Positions 5,681 to 11,893 of a stretch of DNA of 11,893 nt are shown here, in pieces. Location of the stretch: contig URKO01000007.1 in NCBI GenBank assembly GCA_900548415.1, positions 1 to 11,893 on the forward strand. Direction: 5' to 3'. Each line of letters starts with the position of its first letter. Position 1 is the first letter of the stretch. The translations under genes were made by a program, and so were the position numbers. The stretch is from an uncultured Porphyromonas sp. (GTDB lineage Bacteria > Bacteroidota > Bacteroidia > Bacteroidales > Porphyromonadaceae). The notes below the pieces were generated by a model that was given only the letters and a program-made list of their open reading frames with translations, had not been told where the DNA came from and searched no databases.

Positions 5681-7045
5681 ATGAAGATTCCCAGACTAAG
5701 ACACGCTTGTGTCAGAATCACGACCTATATAATACTCTGTTGTTGCTTGCCTACACTCCTAGCAGCGGCACCGTGGTATCAGTCCCTAGACAGTGTAGAC
5801 ACGGATGGGGCCATCCAGCTGGACGCTGTCACGGCTCGCAAAGAGCTACGAGATAACCTGCCGAAGAGTCTAGACACCGACCTAGGCCTGCTCATGGAGG
5901 CTTGGCGCACGGGCTATGCAACGCAGCAACGCTTTGAGGTGCCGTGTGGCTCTTACAAAGCTGAAAACATTCGCTCGCTGAGTGACTCCGTGCTGATCTC
6001 TCGACTGAAGGCTCTACCCACCGTCATACCGATCCCCTACAACGCGATGGTCAAGGAGGGCATAGCCACCTACATCACTGATCGTCCGCGGCTGATACGT
6101 GTCATCCTCGCGCTTGGGGACTACTACTTCCCCATTATGGAGGAGATCTTCGACCGTCACGGGCTACCCGTCGAGCTCATTTACCTTACGGTCGTCGAGT
6201 CTGCGCTCAATCCCTTTGCCGTCTCACGGGCTGGTGCCTCGGGACTTTGGCAACTGATGCTCCCCACAGGACGCAGCTTGGGCTTAACGATCAATAGCCT
6301 TGTCGACGAGCGCTTTGACGTCTACAAGAGTAGTGAGGCGGCGGCGCTCTATCTCAAGCAGCTCTACGGACTCTTTGACAATTGGCTCCTAGCTATCGCT
6401 GCGTACAACTGCGGGCCAGGCAATGTCACCAAAGCGATCCGACGCTCTGGGGGGAAGACCACCTTCTGGGGAGTCTATCCTTACCTACCCCGTGAGACGC
6501 GCAACTACATTCCGCTCTTTATCGGAGCCTACTATGCCTGCTACTACCACAACGAGCACAACATCTGTCCACAGGCACAGTCTATGCCCCTTGCGACCGA
6601 CACACTAGCCGTACAGATACCGCTCACCTTCGCCCAGATCTCGCAAAGCACAGGCATACCCACCGAGCAGATCCGCACACTCAACCCGCAATACAAGCGA
6701 GGAGTCATACCCGCTGCTGGATCGACGCCCTACACCATCCGACTACCACTGAGAGGGGTCTCTAAGCTCGACGATGCGCTCATCAACCTCAGACGCAACC
6801 ATAAGGAGGAGCTATCCAAGCAGATCGCCGAAGCGCAAGAAGAGATCAAGCAAGCACCCGCCCCCACGCAAAAAAGCAAAGCTCCTCAAGGTCGCTACAA
6901 GACTTACAAAGTGCGTCGTGGCGATACTCTCTCTAAGATAGCCAAGCAACACGGTGTCTCTGTCGCTGCCCTCAAGCGCGCCAACGGACTCAAAGGTCGC
7001 AACCCCAAACTTAGACCTGGACAACGCCTCAAGATCCCTAGATAG
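5681..7045 (+). CDS. mltD: MltD-like membrane-bound lytic murein transglycosylase with C-terminal LysM
   Basis: The enzyme cleaves the MurNAc-GlcNAc bond of peptidoglycan non-hydrolytically, forming 1,6-anhydro-MurNAc, and acts in the periplasm. Residues 1 to about 30 form a signal sequence with a cysteine cluster (ILCCCLPTLLAAA). It could be a lipoprotein, although the lipobox is poor. The family 1 SLT domain covers about 158-290: catalytic E173 in VVESALNPFAVSRAGASGLW, then QLMLPTGRSLGL and the AYNCGPGNV motif. A degenerate LysM-like segment occurs near 308-355 (ISQSTGIPTEQIRTLNP). A lysine/glutamine-rich linker (about 370-402) leads to a clear LysM (about 404-453: YKVRRGDTLSKIAKQHGVSV and RPGQRLKIP). 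At 454 aa the length fits MltD. It starts 12 nt after the DUF5683 gene, so cotranscription is likely. Confidence 0.93.
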   Translation: MKIPRLRHACVRITTYIILCCCLPTLLAAAPWYQSLDSVDTDGAIQLDAVTARKELRDNLPKSLDTDLGLLMEAWRTGYATQQRFEVPCGSYKAENIRSLSDSVLISRLKALPTVIPIPYNAMVKEGIATYITDRPRLIRVILALGDYYFPIMEEIFDRHGLPVELIYLTVVESALNPFAVSRAGASGLWQLMLPTGRSLGLTINSLVDERFDVYKSSEAAALYLKQLYGLFDNWLLAIAAYNCGPGNVTKAIRRSGGKTTFWGVYPYLPRETRNYIPLFIGAYYACYYHNEHNICPQAQSMPLATDTLAVQIPLTFAQISQSTGIPTEQIRTLNPQYKRGVIPAAGSTPYTIRLPLRGVSKLDDALINLRRNHKEELSKQIAEAQEEIKQAPAPTQKSKAPQGRYKTYKVRRGDTLSKIAKQHGVSVAALKRANGLKGRNPKLRPGQRLKIPR

Positions 7046-7087
7046 TCTAACCTCTAACCTCTAATCTCTAACCTCTAAAATCTAGTA
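7046..7087 (+). repeat. 7-bp tandem repeat filling the mltD-thioesterase spacer
   Basis: Six consecutive 7-mers occupy the whole gap: TCTAACC (7046), TCTAACC (7053), TCTAATC (7060), TCTAACC (7067), TCTAAAA (7074) and TCTAGTA (7081). The last one ends on the A of the next start codon. All share TCTA. The repeat starts on the base after the mltD stop. Such arrays can expand or contract by replication slippage, which would change the spacing in front of the thioesterase gene. No promoter consensus is visible within it. Confidence 0.85.
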
Positions 7088-7557
7088 TGCTCGCCATCCA
7101 AGACCTCTACGCTCCCGAGTACAGCCACTGCTGGGGCTGTGGTGCTGCGCACCCTTACGGACTACATCTCAAGAGCTACCTCAGCGAAGACCACGCTTAC
7201 TGCTACTGTCATCACACGCCCAATGCTGTCTACACAGGCGGGGTCCCCGACAACCTATACGGAGGCTTCATCGCCATGCTCTTCGACTGCCACGGCACAG
7301 CCGCGGCTGCCGCTCTTTACTTAGCAGCTCACGAGGAGGAGCTGACGGCAGAGAGCCTCCAGCGCTTCATCACCGCTCATCTAGAGGTGGACTACCTCGC
7401 CCCGACGCCGATGGGTGTCGAGCTAGAGGTCCGCGCTTACCCCGTAGAGGTGACCGATCGCAAGGTCATCCTATCGCTCGAGCTGCACTGTGGCGAGCGC
7501 ATCACCGCTCGTGGCAAGATGGTCGCCGTCAAGCATCGTCACCCCGCAGCTAAGTGA
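7087..7557 (+). CDS. PaaI-like hotdog-fold thioesterase
   Basis: A 156-aa single-domain hotdog protein, probably a cytoplasmic acyl-CoA thioesterase of the PaaI/4HBT superfamily; the substrate is unknown. The N-terminus carries the signature HCWGCGAAHPYGLHL (about 14-28) with C15 and C18, common in the CxGCGxxNPxGL subgroup. The hotdog helix follows with NLYGGFIAMLFDCHGTAAA (about 57-75), where the GG and D correspond to the active-site region. A second half with YLAPTPMGVELEVRAYPVE and a terminal strand ITARGKMVAVK completes the fold. The frame is intact and the length typical. It is preceded only by the 7-bp repeat spacer and probably depends on the upstream operon promoter. It is followed by 144 nt holding a new promoter. 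Confidence 0.88.
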   Translation: MLAIQDLYAPEYSHCWGCGAAHPYGLHLKSYLSEDHAYCYCHHTPNAVYTGGVPDNLYGGFIAMLFDCHGTAAAAALYLAAHEEELTAESLQRFITAHLEVDYLAPTPMGVELEVRAYPVEVTDRKVILSLELHCGERITARGKMVAVKHRHPAAK

Positions 7558-7590
7558 GTAAAACCCCAGCCAGCGAAGTCTCACACGCCT

Positions 7591-7618
7591 GTAGAGTCTA
7601 CAAGATTGAGTAACTTTG
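7591..7618 (+). promoter_or_regulatory. Predicted promoter of the YitT-cyclophilin-rsmF unit, with an adjacent palindrome
   Basis: TAACTTTG (7611-7618) matches TAnnTTTG exactly and lies 83 bases before the YitT-family ATG, implying a leader of about 75 nt. Immediately upstream, GTAGAGTCTAC (7591-7601) is an 11-bp palindrome (arms GTAGA/TCTAC) placed where a regulator could contact the promoter. No clear -33 box is visible. The operator role of the palindrome is inference. Confidence 0.5.
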
Positions 7619-7701
7619 TGAGCTTGCTGAGGGTACAGCCTTACCATGACGAGGCTTCGTGCGCCCTGCTTAGCATTGGATACATTATTCATTAGCACCC
7701 T

Positions 7702-8652
7702 ATGCCTACATCTCCGTCCAGCTCCACTCTATCTACTCCTACAAAGAGAGCTATACCGCCTCACGAGCGACAGACCTTCACCCCGAGACGCTCTCCACTA
7801 GCCCTAGAGATACTCTACCTCGTCCTCGGCGCTATCTGTCAGGCTGTCGCTTACGCCTGCTTCATAGCTCCCGCCAACATTGTCCCTGGAGGATGCTATG
7901 GACTCAGTATCACGATCAACTATCTGACGCAGGGGACCTTTGAGGCATTTCCAGAGGGGCTACCCATCGGTGCCGTGGCACTCTGCTTCAACGTACCCTT
8001 CTTCCTTCTAGCGGCTCGCTCCCTCGGCCTGCGCAGCGGGGGCAAGACGATTGCCACCTTCCTACTCATCTCTATCTGTACCGACCTGATCACCTCGATG
8101 ACACGAGACATAGTCATCGTGAGCAACGATAAGTTTCTCTCCTCCGTCTATGGCGGCGCTATACTCGGACTGGGCGTGCTACTCACCTTCAAGGCGGGCA
8201 GCACCAGTGCTGGCACCGATGTCATCGCTCGAGTACTCTCTAAGGGCAATAACCTTAAGACTAGTCACATGATCATAGCCGTAGACTCGGCCGTGGTACT
8301 CTTCGGACTAGTCGCCTTTGGAGACTTTAGCGTGCCACTTTACTCTTGGATCACCATCTTCGTCTATGGCAAGGTCGTTGACATCTTGCAACCTGAGAAT
8401 CCCAACAAAGCGATCTTCATCGTATCCGACCACACCGCTGAGCTTCGCACACTCATCATCGAGGAGCTTAACCTACGGGGTACTTTCCTCCATGGTAGCG
8501 GTATCTATGCGGGTGCCGAGCGTGACATTATCTTTATGATTGTGGAGCGCAAATATGTCAGCAAGCTCAAGAAAGCGGTACTCCAGGCTGACCCCAAAGC
8601 CTTTATCGCAACGACCAATGCAACCAACGATACGGCCCCCAAGATTATCTAG
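7702..8652 (+). CDS. YitT-family (DUF2179) integral membrane protein
   Basis: This is an inner-membrane protein of the YitT family. Its transport or other function is not established. A basic, S/T/P-rich cytoplasmic N-terminus of about 32 residues precedes the first helix (LEILYLVLGAICQAVAYACF). Further hydrophobic segments lie near 62-76, 87-106, 113-131, 146-167, 188-206 and 211-229. The conserved IAPANIVPGGCYGLSI block follows helix 1, and KAGSTSAGTDVIARVL sits after helix 5; both are typical. The soluble C-terminal DUF2179 domain covers about 238-300 (AIFIVSDHTAELRTLIIEEL, then RGTFLHGSGIYAG). Length 316 aa is slightly long because of the N-terminal extension. The cyclophilin gene starts 3 nt after the stop, so the two are probably translationally coupled. 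Confidence 0.9.
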   Translation: MPTSPSSSTLSTPTKRAIPPHERQTFTPRRSPLALEILYLVLGAICQAVAYACFIAPANIVPGGCYGLSITINYLTQGTFEAFPEGLPIGAVALCFNVPFFLLAARSLGLRSGGKTIATFLLISICTDLITSMTRDIVIVSNDKFLSSVYGGAILGLGVLLTFKAGSTSAGTDVIARVLSKGNNLKTSHMIIAVDSAVVLFGLVAFGDFSVPLYSWITIFVYGKVVDILQPENPNKAIFIVSDHTAELRTLIIEELNLRGTFLHGSGIYAGAERDIIFMIVERKYVSKLKKAVLQADPKAFIATTNATNDTAPKII

Positions 8653-8655
8653 TCT

Positions 8656-9333
8656 ATGAAACAGCTTGCCACCCTCTTACTCCTCTGCGCACTCTGCGTC
8701 ACCTCGCTGACAGCTCAGACTGAGCCCGAGGCTCTCCCCGCAGGGCGACGGGTACTCGTGGAGACTTCGCAGGGAGACTTTACACTCCTGCTCTATGACG
8801 ACACACCTCTACACCAAGCTGCCTTCCTAGAGCATGTACGTCGAGGAGACTACGAAGGAGTCTTGATGCACCGTGTCATAGCGCAGTTTATGGTTCAGGG
8901 AGGCAACCTCTCGACCCGTGGAGCAACACGCCAGACGGATGTCTCCATAGATACGCTCTTGACTACCATTCCTGCGGAGATCCTACCCAACCATATCCAT
9001 AAGCGAGGTGCCCTAGCAGCAGCACGAGTCGCTGGCGAGGAGAACCCCGAGATGCGTTCCTCTGGCAGTCAGTTTTACATCGTCACGGGGACCTACTACA
9101 CAGACTTCGACCTAGATGACATCGCAGCTCAGCGTGAGTGGGACTACACGCCTGAGCAACGCCAGGCGTACAAGATGCTGGGTGGCGCTCCGTGGCTGGA
9201 CAGGCAGTACACCGTCTTTGGCGAAGTGATCGATGGCATGCGCACCATTACCAAGATCGAAGACCTCCCGACCGACAGTTCCAACCGTCCTAAGCGAGAT
9301 GTGATCATCAAGCGTATGACGCTCCTGCCCTAA
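8656..9333 (+). CDS. Secreted cyclophilin-type peptidyl-prolyl cis-trans isomerase
   Basis: It catalyses cis-trans isomerisation of X-Pro bonds and is probably periplasmic. Residues 1-21 form a signal peptide (MKQLATLLLLCALCVTSLTA) with a likely cleavage after SLTA; there is no proper lipobox. The cyclophilin core begins with VLVETSQGDFTLLLYDDTP. The active-site motif HRVIAQFMVQGGN has R73, F78, M79 and Q81, matching R55, F60, M61 and Q63 of human cyclophilin A. SSGSQFYIVTG (about 134-144) and YTVFGEVIDGM near residue 190-200 complete the fold. An insertion of roughly 35 residues (FDLDDIAAQREWDYTPEQRQ and following) separates these two blocks, as in other Bacteroidales cyclophilins. It sits 3 nt after the YitT gene and 13 nt before rsmF, in one apparent operon. 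Confidence 0.92.
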   Translation: MKQLATLLLLCALCVTSLTAQTEPEALPAGRRVLVETSQGDFTLLLYDDTPLHQAAFLEHVRRGDYEGVLMHRVIAQFMVQGGNLSTRGATRQTDVSIDTLLTTIPAEILPNHIHKRGALAAARVAGEENPEMRSSGSQFYIVTGTYYTDFDLDDIAAQREWDYTPEQRQAYKMLGGAPWLDRQYTVFGEVIDGMRTITKIEDLPTDSSNRPKRDVIIKRMTLLP

Positions 9334-9346
9334 CCTCGCCGACACG

Positions 9347-10732
9347 ATGCAGACTCCCGTCCCGTCTGACCTAATAGCCAAGCTAGCGCAAGCATACCCC
9401 GAGCATGCCTCTCGCATTGTCGAGACTCTAGAGACGCCCCCGTCGGTCTCTCTGCGGCTTAACCCAGCTCGCACCTTATCGGCACGCCCCTTTGCTGAAC
9501 TAGAGGATGGGACTATACCGTGGTTACCGGCAAAACTGGAGGGTTACTGGCTCAGCGAGCGGCCTATCTTTGCGCTAGACCCACTATGGCACGCTGGTGC
9601 TTACTACGTACAGGACGCTAGTGCTATGACGCTCGCCACTATCTGGGAGCAACTCGACTGGCACACACCTCCTCGGCTAGCTATAGACCTCTGCGCAGCA
9701 CCTGGTGGCAAGAGCACGCTGCTCCGAGACCTACTCCCCAAGGAGACGCTCCTCGTGAGCAACGAGATACTTCCGAAGCGGTGCAAGATCCTTGTAGAGA
9801 ATATGGTCAAGTGGTGTGGTGCCGACCAAATGATCATCACGCAAGAGGAGCCACAGCGGCTCACGCCCCTACTGCGCGGTGCCTGCGACCTCATCTTAGT
9901 TGACGCACCCTGCAGTGGCGAGGGACTGATGCGCCGTGACGAGGAGGCGAGACGTATGTGGTCGCCTCAGCTCATTGCCGACTGCGTGACCCGCCAGCGG
10001 GCGATACTACAGGAGGCGATGCGCATGCTAGCTCCCGAGGGTATACTCCTCTATGCCACCTGCACCCTCAATCATGAGGAAAATGATCAGATGATTCAGT
10101 GGCTCCTCGACCACTACCCCTGCGAGCTCATCGACCTCTCCCGCTTTGCTGAGCGCATCGCTGGTGCTTATGCCACTTCGTATGGCCTACACCTTTGGCC
10201 AGGCATCGTACGAGGAGAGGGACAATACCTCGCAGCACTACGGCTCACCGACATCATCGAGACCCCGAGCGAAGCGCGCAAGGCCAAAGGCTTGACACGT
10301 ACCAGCCGACAGGAGTTAGCTGGTCTCTCTTGGCTCAGCGAACCGACATTCACTGACTACTACACCATCGGTGAGCGCATCTACCAGCTCACACCTGAGG
10401 CGGCTCAGCTCCTTGCCACGGCATACAGAGAGCATCTCGCCGTTGCCACACCAGGACTGGAGATAGCCTCCATGCGCCACCAGGCGAAGGGCTACGAACC
10501 CTCCTTTGCCCTGCTACATCATAAATTATATGACGCTATTAAGCTACCCTCGCTAGAGCTGCCCCTAGAAGAAGCACTGCGCTATCTGCGAGGCGAGGCA
10601 CTTACGACAGAGTCATCGACAGAGCGGGGCTTCACCACCATCACCTATCGGGGCATCCCCTTAGGTCTGGCACACAGCACAGGTACACGGCTCAACAACT
10701 TATACCCTAAGCCGTACCGCCTGCGCATATAA
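9347..10732 (+). CDS. rsmF: RsmF-type rRNA m5C methyltransferase (NOL1/NOP2/Sun family)
   Basis: This SAM-dependent enzyme methylates C5 of a cytosine in RNA; the closest characterised type is RsmF, which modifies 16S rRNA. An N-terminal RNA-binding region (1 to about 105) includes SVSLRLNPARTL and YYVQDASAM. The Rossmann domain shows motif I DLCAAPGGKSTLL from D114, the motif IV DAPCSGEG with C189 (product release), and motif VI ATCTLNHEEN with catalytic C239. The C-terminal part (about 290-461) with the GLTRTSRQE and KGYEPSFALLHH region resembles the RsmF/PUA-like C-terminal extension. It ends in GLAHSTGTRLNNLYPKPYRL, typical of the larger RsmF group rather than RsmB. At 461 aa the length fits. 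The exact target cytosine cannot be inferred. Confidence 0.92.
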   Translation: MQTPVPSDLIAKLAQAYPEHASRIVETLETPPSVSLRLNPARTLSARPFAELEDGTIPWLPAKLEGYWLSERPIFALDPLWHAGAYYVQDASAMTLATIWEQLDWHTPPRLAIDLCAAPGGKSTLLRDLLPKETLLVSNEILPKRCKILVENMVKWCGADQMIITQEEPQRLTPLLRGACDLILVDAPCSGEGLMRRDEEARRMWSPQLIADCVTRQRAILQEAMRMLAPEGILLYATCTLNHEENDQMIQWLLDHYPCELIDLSRFAERIAGAYATSYGLHLWPGIVRGEGQYLAALRLTDIIETPSEARKAKGLTRTSRQELAGLSWLSEPTFTDYYTIGERIYQLTPEAAQLLATAYREHLAVATPGLEIASMRHQAKGYEPSFALLHHKLYDAIKLPSLELPLEEALRYLRGEALTTESSTERGFTTITYRGIPLGLAHSTGTRLNNLYPKPYRLRI

Positions 10733-10763
10733 AGACAAAACACCTAACCTGATATACAACATT

Positions 10764-11735
10764 ATGGACAAGAAAAAGAAAGTACTCATCTCCTTTGATA
10801 CCGTACTCCCCGGCTTCGAGGAGCTGGCCGAGTGGGCCGATATGACCCGCCGCCCTGAGGGCGAGAGCTTCACACGTGAGGAGATGATGGAGATAGGCGC
10901 ACAGTATGATGCGCTCGCCACGCAGTTCACCTTCCCCGTAGATCGTGAGCTGATCGATGCTTTTCCCAATATCAAGCTGATCGCCAACTATGGTGTCGGC
11001 TACAACAATATCGATGTCGCCTATGCGCATAGCAAAGGGATCACCGTGACCAATACGCCTCGTGCCGTGATCCAGCCTACCGCAGAGCTAACCATGGGAC
11101 TACTCCTGAGCTGTAGTCGCAAGATCGCTATGTGGGATCGTCACATGCGTCGCACCAAGAGCAGTAGCAAGTCGCTCTCCGACAGCTCCGGTATGGCGAC
11201 CAATCTCTGTGGCAAGACCATCGGCATCATCGGTTATGGCAACATAGGTCGTGCCGTGGGGCACATGGCACAAGCCTTTGGTATGACCGTCCTCTACAAC
11301 AAGCGACACCCACTCGATGCTGCGACCGAGAAAGAGCTAGGAGTCACCTATGCCGACCTAGACAAGATCTTTACGGAGTGTGATGTTGTATCCCTCCACA
11401 CCCCTTACAATGAAGACTCGCACCACCTAGTCTCCGCTAGCCGCCTAGAACAGATGAAGCACTCAGCTATCCTCATCAATGCAGCGCGTGGAGCAGTCGT
11501 CGACGAGGCAGCTCTCGTGCATGCGCTCCAGACAGGCGAGATAGCTGCTGCGGGACTGGACGTCTTCGAGCATAGCGACAACCCGCTCCCCGAGCTGTAC
11601 GAGATGGAGCAGGTGACTATGACACCACACGTCGGCACGCAGACCTACGAGGCGCGTGTCGCTATGGCACGTGAGCTGTGCAACTGCATCATCGGCTACT
11701 TCGAGGGCGACCGCCCCATCAGCATCGTTCGGTAA
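10764..11735 (+). CDS. D-2-hydroxyacid dehydrogenase (glycerate/hydroxypyruvate reductase-like)
   Basis: A cytoplasmic NAD(P)-dependent dehydrogenase of the D-isomer-specific 2-hydroxyacid family. It probably interconverts hydroxypyruvate or glyoxylate with D-glycerate or glycolate, but the substrate is not certain from sequence. The split catalytic domain includes LIANYGVGYNNIDV (82-95 region minus a few residues) and VTNTPRAVIQPTAELTMGLLL. The nucleotide domain has GIIGYGNIGRAVG with the GxGxxG glycines G157, G159 and G162. The catalytic triad is visible: R242 in INAARGAVVDE, E269 in GLDVFEHSDNPLPEL, and H289 in VTMTPHVGT. Length 323 aa is typical. It begins 31 nt after rsmF with no obvious promoter between, so it may be read from upstream. 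A strong terminator follows, making it the last gene of the unit. Confidence 0.9.
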   Translation: MDKKKKVLISFDTVLPGFEELAEWADMTRRPEGESFTREEMMEIGAQYDALATQFTFPVDRELIDAFPNIKLIANYGVGYNNIDVAYAHSKGITVTNTPRAVIQPTAELTMGLLLSCSRKIAMWDRHMRRTKSSSKSLSDSSGMATNLCGKTIGIIGYGNIGRAVGHMAQAFGMTVLYNKRHPLDAATEKELGVTYADLDKIFTECDVVSLHTPYNEDSHHLVSASRLEQMKHSAILINAARGAVVDEAALVHALQTGEIAAAGLDVFEHSDNPLPELYEMEQVTMTPHVGTQTYEARVAMARELCNCIIGYFEGDRPISIVR

Positions 11736-11768
11736 GGGCTAGTTGCCTCACTACGACCACGAAATAGC

Positions 11769-11810
11769 AACTCCACGGAAGGTGTCCTGCCACGCCTTCC
11801 GTGGAGTTTT
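11769..11810 (+). terminator. Strong intrinsic terminator after the dehydrogenase gene
   Basis: AACTCCACGGAAGG (11769-11782) pairs perfectly over 14 bp with CCTTCCGTGGAGTT (11795-11808) around a 12-nt loop, and the stem runs into TTTT (11807-11810) with more pyrimidines after it. It starts 33 nt after the dehydrogenase stop. The opposite strand lacks a comparable T-run, so it should act mainly on plus-strand transcription. Confidence 0.92.
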
Positions 11811-11821
11811 CATTTCTCGAA

Positions 11822-11864
11822 ACTGTTGCAAAAGTCAACAGTCTCACAATCTTGGCAAGATTGT
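11822..11864. promoter_or_regulatory. Two adjacent palindromes past the terminator, probable regulatory DNA of the next gene
   Basis: ACTGTTG (11822-11828) pairs with CAACAGT (11836-11842) around a 7-nt spacer. ACAATCTTG (11846-11854) and CAAGATTGT (11856-11864) form a perfect 19-bp palindrome with a single central base. Beyond them TAGGCTTTG (11866-11874) is a near match to the -7 consensus with one extra base. An operator or 5'-leader structure for a gene beyond the window is possible; the window ends too soon to decide. Confidence 0.45.
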
Positions 11865-11893
11865 CTAGGCTTTGCAGAAAGGATGAAGCGCAA

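Noticed and set aside
682..11675. CACGTG-containing sites (near 684, 10873 and 11669) as ParB-binding parS
   Set aside because: All lie inside coding sequence and none extends to the GTTTCACGTGAAAC-type palindrome.

Overview
The window looks like chromosomal DNA of a Bacteroidales bacterium, most probably a Porphyromonas-type species of moderate GC content. Three things point this way. The gene families and order fit: ParA, ParB, a DUF5683 membrane protein and a MltD-like lytic transglycosylase in a row. The TonB-dependent receptor carries an N-terminal carboxypeptidase-like domain. Four well-placed TAnnTTTG elements match the Bacteroidetes sigma -7 box, and Shine-Dalgarno sequences are weak or absent. 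The genus is an inference; I could not run a search.

Layout. Positions 1-839 (minus strand) hold the N-terminal 279 codons of a TonB-dependent outer-membrane receptor cut by the window edge, with its promoter at 898-905. Positions about 1040-3012 form an accessory region with no housekeeping gene. It contains REP-like palindromes, a 22-bp-period GGGA/TCCC tandem array (1110-1262), a GC-rich 104-bp direct repeat (1345-1536), an IS110-family transposase (1537-2574, minus), and a structured non-coding segment (about 2590-2755, minus) that I predict to be its bridge RNA. Positions 3091-7045 (plus) hold parA, parB, a DUF5683 gene and a mltD-like gene. Positions 7087-11735 (plus) hold a hotdog thioesterase, a YitT/DUF2179 membrane protein, a secreted cyclophilin, an RsmF-type RNA m5C methyltransferase and a D-2-hydroxyacid dehydrogenase, closed by a strong intrinsic terminator at 11769-11810. 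The window ends in two palindromes that probably belong to the next transcription unit.

The main discovery candidate is the IS110 element. Its upstream non-coding segment has a Bacteroidetes promoter, an end-to-end closing stem and two successive internal-loop hairpins, the order known for IS621-type bridge RNAs (target loop, then donor loop). The first loop contains a 9-nt identity to the REP palindrome that abuts the element (13 of 15 positions over a longer stretch). The second contains the exact 8-nt reverse complement of the junction between element and REP. Together they place the left end at about 2830 and suggest that the element targets the REP tail, as IS621 does in E. coli. The right end is not resolved.

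The plus-strand genes form compact runs. ParA and ParB segregate the chromosome, the DUF5683 protein and the transglycosylase are envelope proteins, and the downstream genes cover membrane, periplasmic folding, ribosome modification and intermediary metabolism. The 41-bp mltD-thioesterase spacer is built entirely from a 7-bp tandem repeat that runs to the start codon, a possible site of length variation.
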